A DNA stretch of 64,000 nt from assembly GCA_019748055.1 (NCBI GenBank), contig JAIEQC010000008.1, forward strand, positions 60,894 through 124,893, written 5' to 3'. The notes under the pieces were generated by a model, which ran no database searches, was not told where the DNA came from, and was given only the letters and a program-made list of their open reading frames with translations. Of this stretch, positions 63,108-64,000 are shown one piece after another. Both the position numbers and the translations under genes were made by a program. The stretch is from Caulobacteraceae bacterium. GTDB taxonomy: Bacteria > Pseudomonadota > Alphaproteobacteria > Caulobacterales > Caulobacteraceae. Position 1 is the stretch's first letter. Every line of letters begins with the position of its first letter.

Positions 63108-64000
63108 ATGACCGACGTCCGCACCGAGACCGACACCTTCGGCCCCATCGAGGTCGCCGCCGACCGCTATTGGGGGGCGCAGGCGCAGCGGTCGCTGGGC
63201 AACTTCAGGATCGGCTGGGAGAAGCAGCCCCTGCCGATCGTCCGGGCGCTTGGCATCGTCAAGCGGGCGGCCGCGGAAACCAACATGGCGCTGGGTCGGC
63301 TTGACCCCGTGATCGGCAAGGCCATCGTCCAGGCGGCCGACGAGGTGATCGAGGGCAAGCTGAATGACCACTTCCCGCTGGTCGTCTGGCAGACCGGGTC
63401 GGGCACCCAGTCGAACATGAACGCCAACGAGGTGATCTCGAACCGGGCAATCGAACTGCTGGGCGGCGAGATGGGGTCGAAGAAACCGGTCCATCCGAAC
63501 GACCACGTCAACATGAGCCAGTCGTCCAACGACACCTATCCCACGGCCATGCACGTCGCCTGCGCCGAGGAGGTGGTCCACCGCCTGCTGCCGGCGCTGG
63601 CCAAGCTGAGGAACGCGCTGAACGACAAGGCCGAGGCGTGGAAGGGCATCATCAAGATCGGCCGCACCCACACCCAGGACGCCACGCCCCTGACGCTCGG
63701 CCAGGAGTTCTCGGGCTACGTCCAGCAGGTGACCAAGGGCATTGAGCGGATTGAACAAACGCTTCCCGACCTGATGCAGCTCGCCCAGGGCGGCACGGCG
63801 GTCGGCACGGGCCTGAATGCGCCGATCGGCTTCGCCGAGGGCGTGGCTGAAAAGATCGCCCAGATCACCGGCCTGAACTTCACGACCGCGCCGAACAAGT
63901 TCGAGGCGCTGGCCGCCCACGACGCCATGGTCATGAGCCACGGGGCCATCAACACGGTGGCCGCGTCGCTGTTCAAGATCGCCAACGACATCCGCTTCCT
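63108..64000 (+). CDS. fumC: Class II fumarase, 5' part (cut by window end)
   Basis: The first 297 codons are present with no stop. It starts [70 protein letters not shown] and [22 protein letters not shown] are FumC signatures including the catalytic His. The rest of the gene, including the GSSxMPxKxNP loop, lies beyond 64000. Confidence 0.96.
   Translation, partial: MTDVRTETDTFGPIEVAADRYWGAQAQRSLGNFRIGWEKQPLPIVRALGIVKRAAAETNMALGRLDPVIGKAIVQAADEVIEGKLNDHFPLVVWQTGSGTQSNMNANEVISNRAIELLGGEMGSKKPVHPNDHVNMSQSSNDTYPTAMHVACAEEVVHRLLPALAKLRNALNDKAEAWKGIIKIGRTHTQDATPLTLGQEFSGYVQQVTKGIERIEQTLPDLMQLAQGGTAVGTGLNAPIGFAEGVAEKIAQITGLNFTTAPNKFEALAAHDAMVMSHGAINTVAASLFKIANDIRF

Overview
This 64 kb window is high-GC chromosomal DNA from an alphaproteobacterium of the Caulobacterales, most likely Brevundimonas or a close relative. 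The evidence is a holdfast-type polysaccharide locus with a CtrA-like box, a permuted two-piece tmRNA gene beside an alpha-type SspB gene, a pyruvate dehydrogenase operon with a DUF5076 gene inside it, and eno-ftsB-pdh-lpdA synteny. The genus is an inference from gene content; no 16S gene is present.

Layout. (1) 24-7950: polysaccharide export and assembly genes resembling hfsD, hfsA/hfsB and hfsE-hfsF-hfsG plus a second glycosyltransferase. (2) 8077-8300: two tRNA-Ser genes. (3) 8287-18098: a compact integrated element of about 9.8 kb bounded by a 14-bp direct repeat of the tRNA-Ser(UGA) 3' end. It carries a tyrosine integrase, an AlpA-like regulator, a winged-helix initiator-like gene with 22-bp iterons inside it, a likely small and a clear large terminase, unknown genes, a gp10-like neck protein, a tape measure protein and a ribbon-helix-helix repressor. 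It has no recognisable portal, capsid, protease, baseplate or lysis gene, so it looks like a phage satellite, or else a strongly reduced prophage. (4) 18149-24888: rlpA, tmk, holB, tatD, an MBL hydrolase, DUF3606, and an LVIVD/DUF305 pair. (5) 24987-36811: central carbon and lipoate genes (eno, pdhA, pdhB, pdhC, lpdA, lipA), ftsB-like, rpmF, two acetyltransferases, an LhgO-like oxidase and RatA-like. (6) 36961-48640: acyl-CoA ligase, DoxX, plsY, dprA, topA, ohr, cobS, GNAT, oligopeptidase B and a secreted HExxH protein. (7) 48721-52898: tRNA-Gln, tRNA-Pro and an iron ABC transporter (fbpABC type) with a Fur-like palindrome upstream. (8) 52895-64000: ilvC, DUF924, thyA and folA separated by an AT-richer TIGR02391 gene, mrp, miaA, a P1 peptidase, split ssrA, sspB, a C13-type peptidase, rusA, a cyclophilin, and the start of fumC, cut by the window end.

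The most interesting region is the tRNA-Ser element. Integration, control, replication-origin, packaging-motor and tail-length modules sit in one nearly continuous minus-strand operon with no visible head genes. Iteron-like repeats, paired arm-type repeats at both ends, and operator-like inverted repeats over two start codons suggest a functional mobile unit. Second is the ssrA-sspB pair, where the readable tag (AANDNFAGEVALAA) differs from the Caulobacter tag next to the adaptor gene that should recognise it.
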